Source: an uncultured marine group I thaumarchaeote
GTDB taxonomy: Archaea > Thermoproteota > Nitrososphaeria > Nitrososphaerales > Nitrosopumilaceae
Reading direction: 5' to 3'
NCBI GenBank assembly: GCA_902514095.1
Contig: CABXPS010000010.1
Coordinates: 1-32,231, forward strand
Length of the DNA stretch: 32,231 nucleotides
Shown: piece by piece, positions 31,881 through 32,231 of the stretch
How the letters are laid out: each line of letters starts with the position of its first letter
Numbering within the stretch: the stretch's first letter is position 1
Program-made: the position numbers and the translations under genes
The notes under the pieces: generated by a model
The model's input: only the letters and a program-made list of their open reading frames with translations
Databases searched by the model: none
What the model was told of the DNA's origin: nothing

Positions 31881-31902
31881 ACGGATGTACATAATGTTCA
31901 CA
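31881..31902 (+). repeat. 3' arm of the pre-16S processing stem
   Basis: ACGGAT...GTTCACA, the reverse complement of the 30313-30334 arm except for one position that pairs as G-U. It starts 14 nt after the 16S end. Confidence 0.8.
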
Positions 31903-31918
31903 TTGAATCATCGATGCA

Positions 31919-31940
31919 ATGCATCACGAAAGTGATGTAT
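31919..31940 (+). other. Spacer hairpin with GAAA tetraloop
   Basis: ATGCATCAC-GAAA-GTGATGTAT forms a 9-bp stem (one G-U) closed by a stable GNRA tetraloop between 16S and 23S. The rest of the 16S-23S spacer (31867-32012) contains no tRNA gene. It probably helps folding or processing of the precursor. Confidence 0.6.
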
Positions 31941-32012
31941 GAAGGATGTAGTGGGTCGTTTACCGGCGACTTGCAATGATCGTCGTGCATAGTCGTGTAA
32001 TATGTGGCTGAA

Positions 32013-32231
32013 TACACCGTTATAAAGACGGTAATAGGTGGATTGCTAGGCTTGAGAAGAGATGAAGGACGTGGCAAGCTGCGATAAGCTCGGGGTAGGC
32101 GCACGCATCCTATGATCCCGAGATGTCCGAATGAGAATCTTACACATTTGTGTATTCCAGTACACTGGTATTGGAAGTCGAACCGTGGGAATTGAAGCAT
32201 CTTAGTACCACGAGGAAAAGAAATCAATAGA
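32013..32231 (+). rRNA. rrl: 23S ribosomal RNA, 5' end (continues past the window)
   Basis: The 5' region of large-subunit rRNA. TAGGTGGATTGCTAGGCTTG matches the universal GGTGGATGCC element. GATGAAGGACGTGGCAAGCT and GCGATAAGCTCGGGG match the E. coli GATGAAGGACGTG...GCGATAAGC region. GAACCGTGGGAATTGAAGCA and ACCACGAGGAAAAGAAATCA match the segment near E. coli nt 200-240. The 5' end is estimated from the E. coli offset to GGTGGAT and may be off by about 10 nt. Only about 220 of some 3,000 nt are in the window. Confidence 0.93.

Noticed and set aside
31867-32012. tRNA gene in the 16S-23S spacer
   Set aside because: No acceptor-stem pair, no TTCGA-type T loop and no anticodon arm could be found; only a GAAA-loop hairpin and processing sequences.
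31898-32227. Minus-strand frame of 109 codons across the spacer and 23S start
   Set aside because: Antisense to rRNA, and its sequence has no protein-like features.

Overview
The window is a compact, AT-rich chromosome segment from an ammonia-oxidising archaeon of the Nitrososphaerota (Thaumarchaeota), most likely Nitrosopumilaceae. Evidence: an archaeal 16S rRNA of marine group I.1a type (opening and closing sequences recalled, not searched), archaeal EF-1alpha, S10 and Rpo12, an archaeal tRNA-splicing endonuclease, a bifunctional archaeal FBP aldolase/phosphatase, an ATP-dependent DNA ligase, and TATA-box promoters lying about 25 nt before several start codons. I saw no insertion sequence, CRISPR array, prophage or tRNA gene; this looks like core chromosome ending in the rRNA operon.

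Layout. 1-3.1 kb: 5' part of aspS behind a zinc-ribbon/KH protein (minus), a lone OppD/DppD-type ABC ATPase (plus), and a minus-strand group of small thaumarchaeal genes. 3.2-7.2 kb: two divergent DedA/VTT membrane proteins, then a tight minus operon tldD - uracil-DNA glycosylase - 3-methyladenine glycosylase led by a 46-codon gene. 7.3-12.0 kb: a PIN-ATPase-KH protein convergent with a DtxR/MntR-type repressor, then four plus-strand membrane or exported proteins (hypothetical, DUF192, hypothetical, TauE/SafE). 12.1-19.4 kb: a hairpin-rich intergenic spot, a 588-aa double-SDR protein resembling one half of Chloroflexus malonyl-CoA reductase, two unknown genes, endA, a DUF47/PhoU-like gene, DNA ligase, a membrane protein, and FBP aldolase/phosphatase. 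19.5-22.3 kb: EF-1alpha - S10 - Rpo12, then two zinc-finger genes and a ribbon-helix-helix gene around a nested palindrome. 22.3-30.0 kb: LOG-like protein, 3-hydroxyacyl-CoA dehydrogenase, zinc finger plus membrane protein, HIT protein, J-domain/ferredoxin fusion, two cupins, unknowns, a TPR protein, and a GSAM-like aminotransferase. 30.1-32.2 kb: rRNA promoter, structured leader, 16S rRNA, spacer without tRNA, and the start of 23S rRNA.

How the genes fit together. The 3-hydroxyacyl-CoA dehydrogenase fits the 3-hydroxypropionate/4-hydroxybutyrate (HP/HB) carbon-fixation cycle, and FBP aldolase/phosphatase is the gluconeogenic exit. The double-SDR protein is a candidate for the malonyl-CoA or malonate-semialdehyde reduction step, which to my knowledge lacked a firmly assigned thaumarchaeal enzyme. 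Genes are packed tightly: most convergent pairs touch or overlap by a few bases, and at least six small genes (about 39-55 codons) sit in the gaps.
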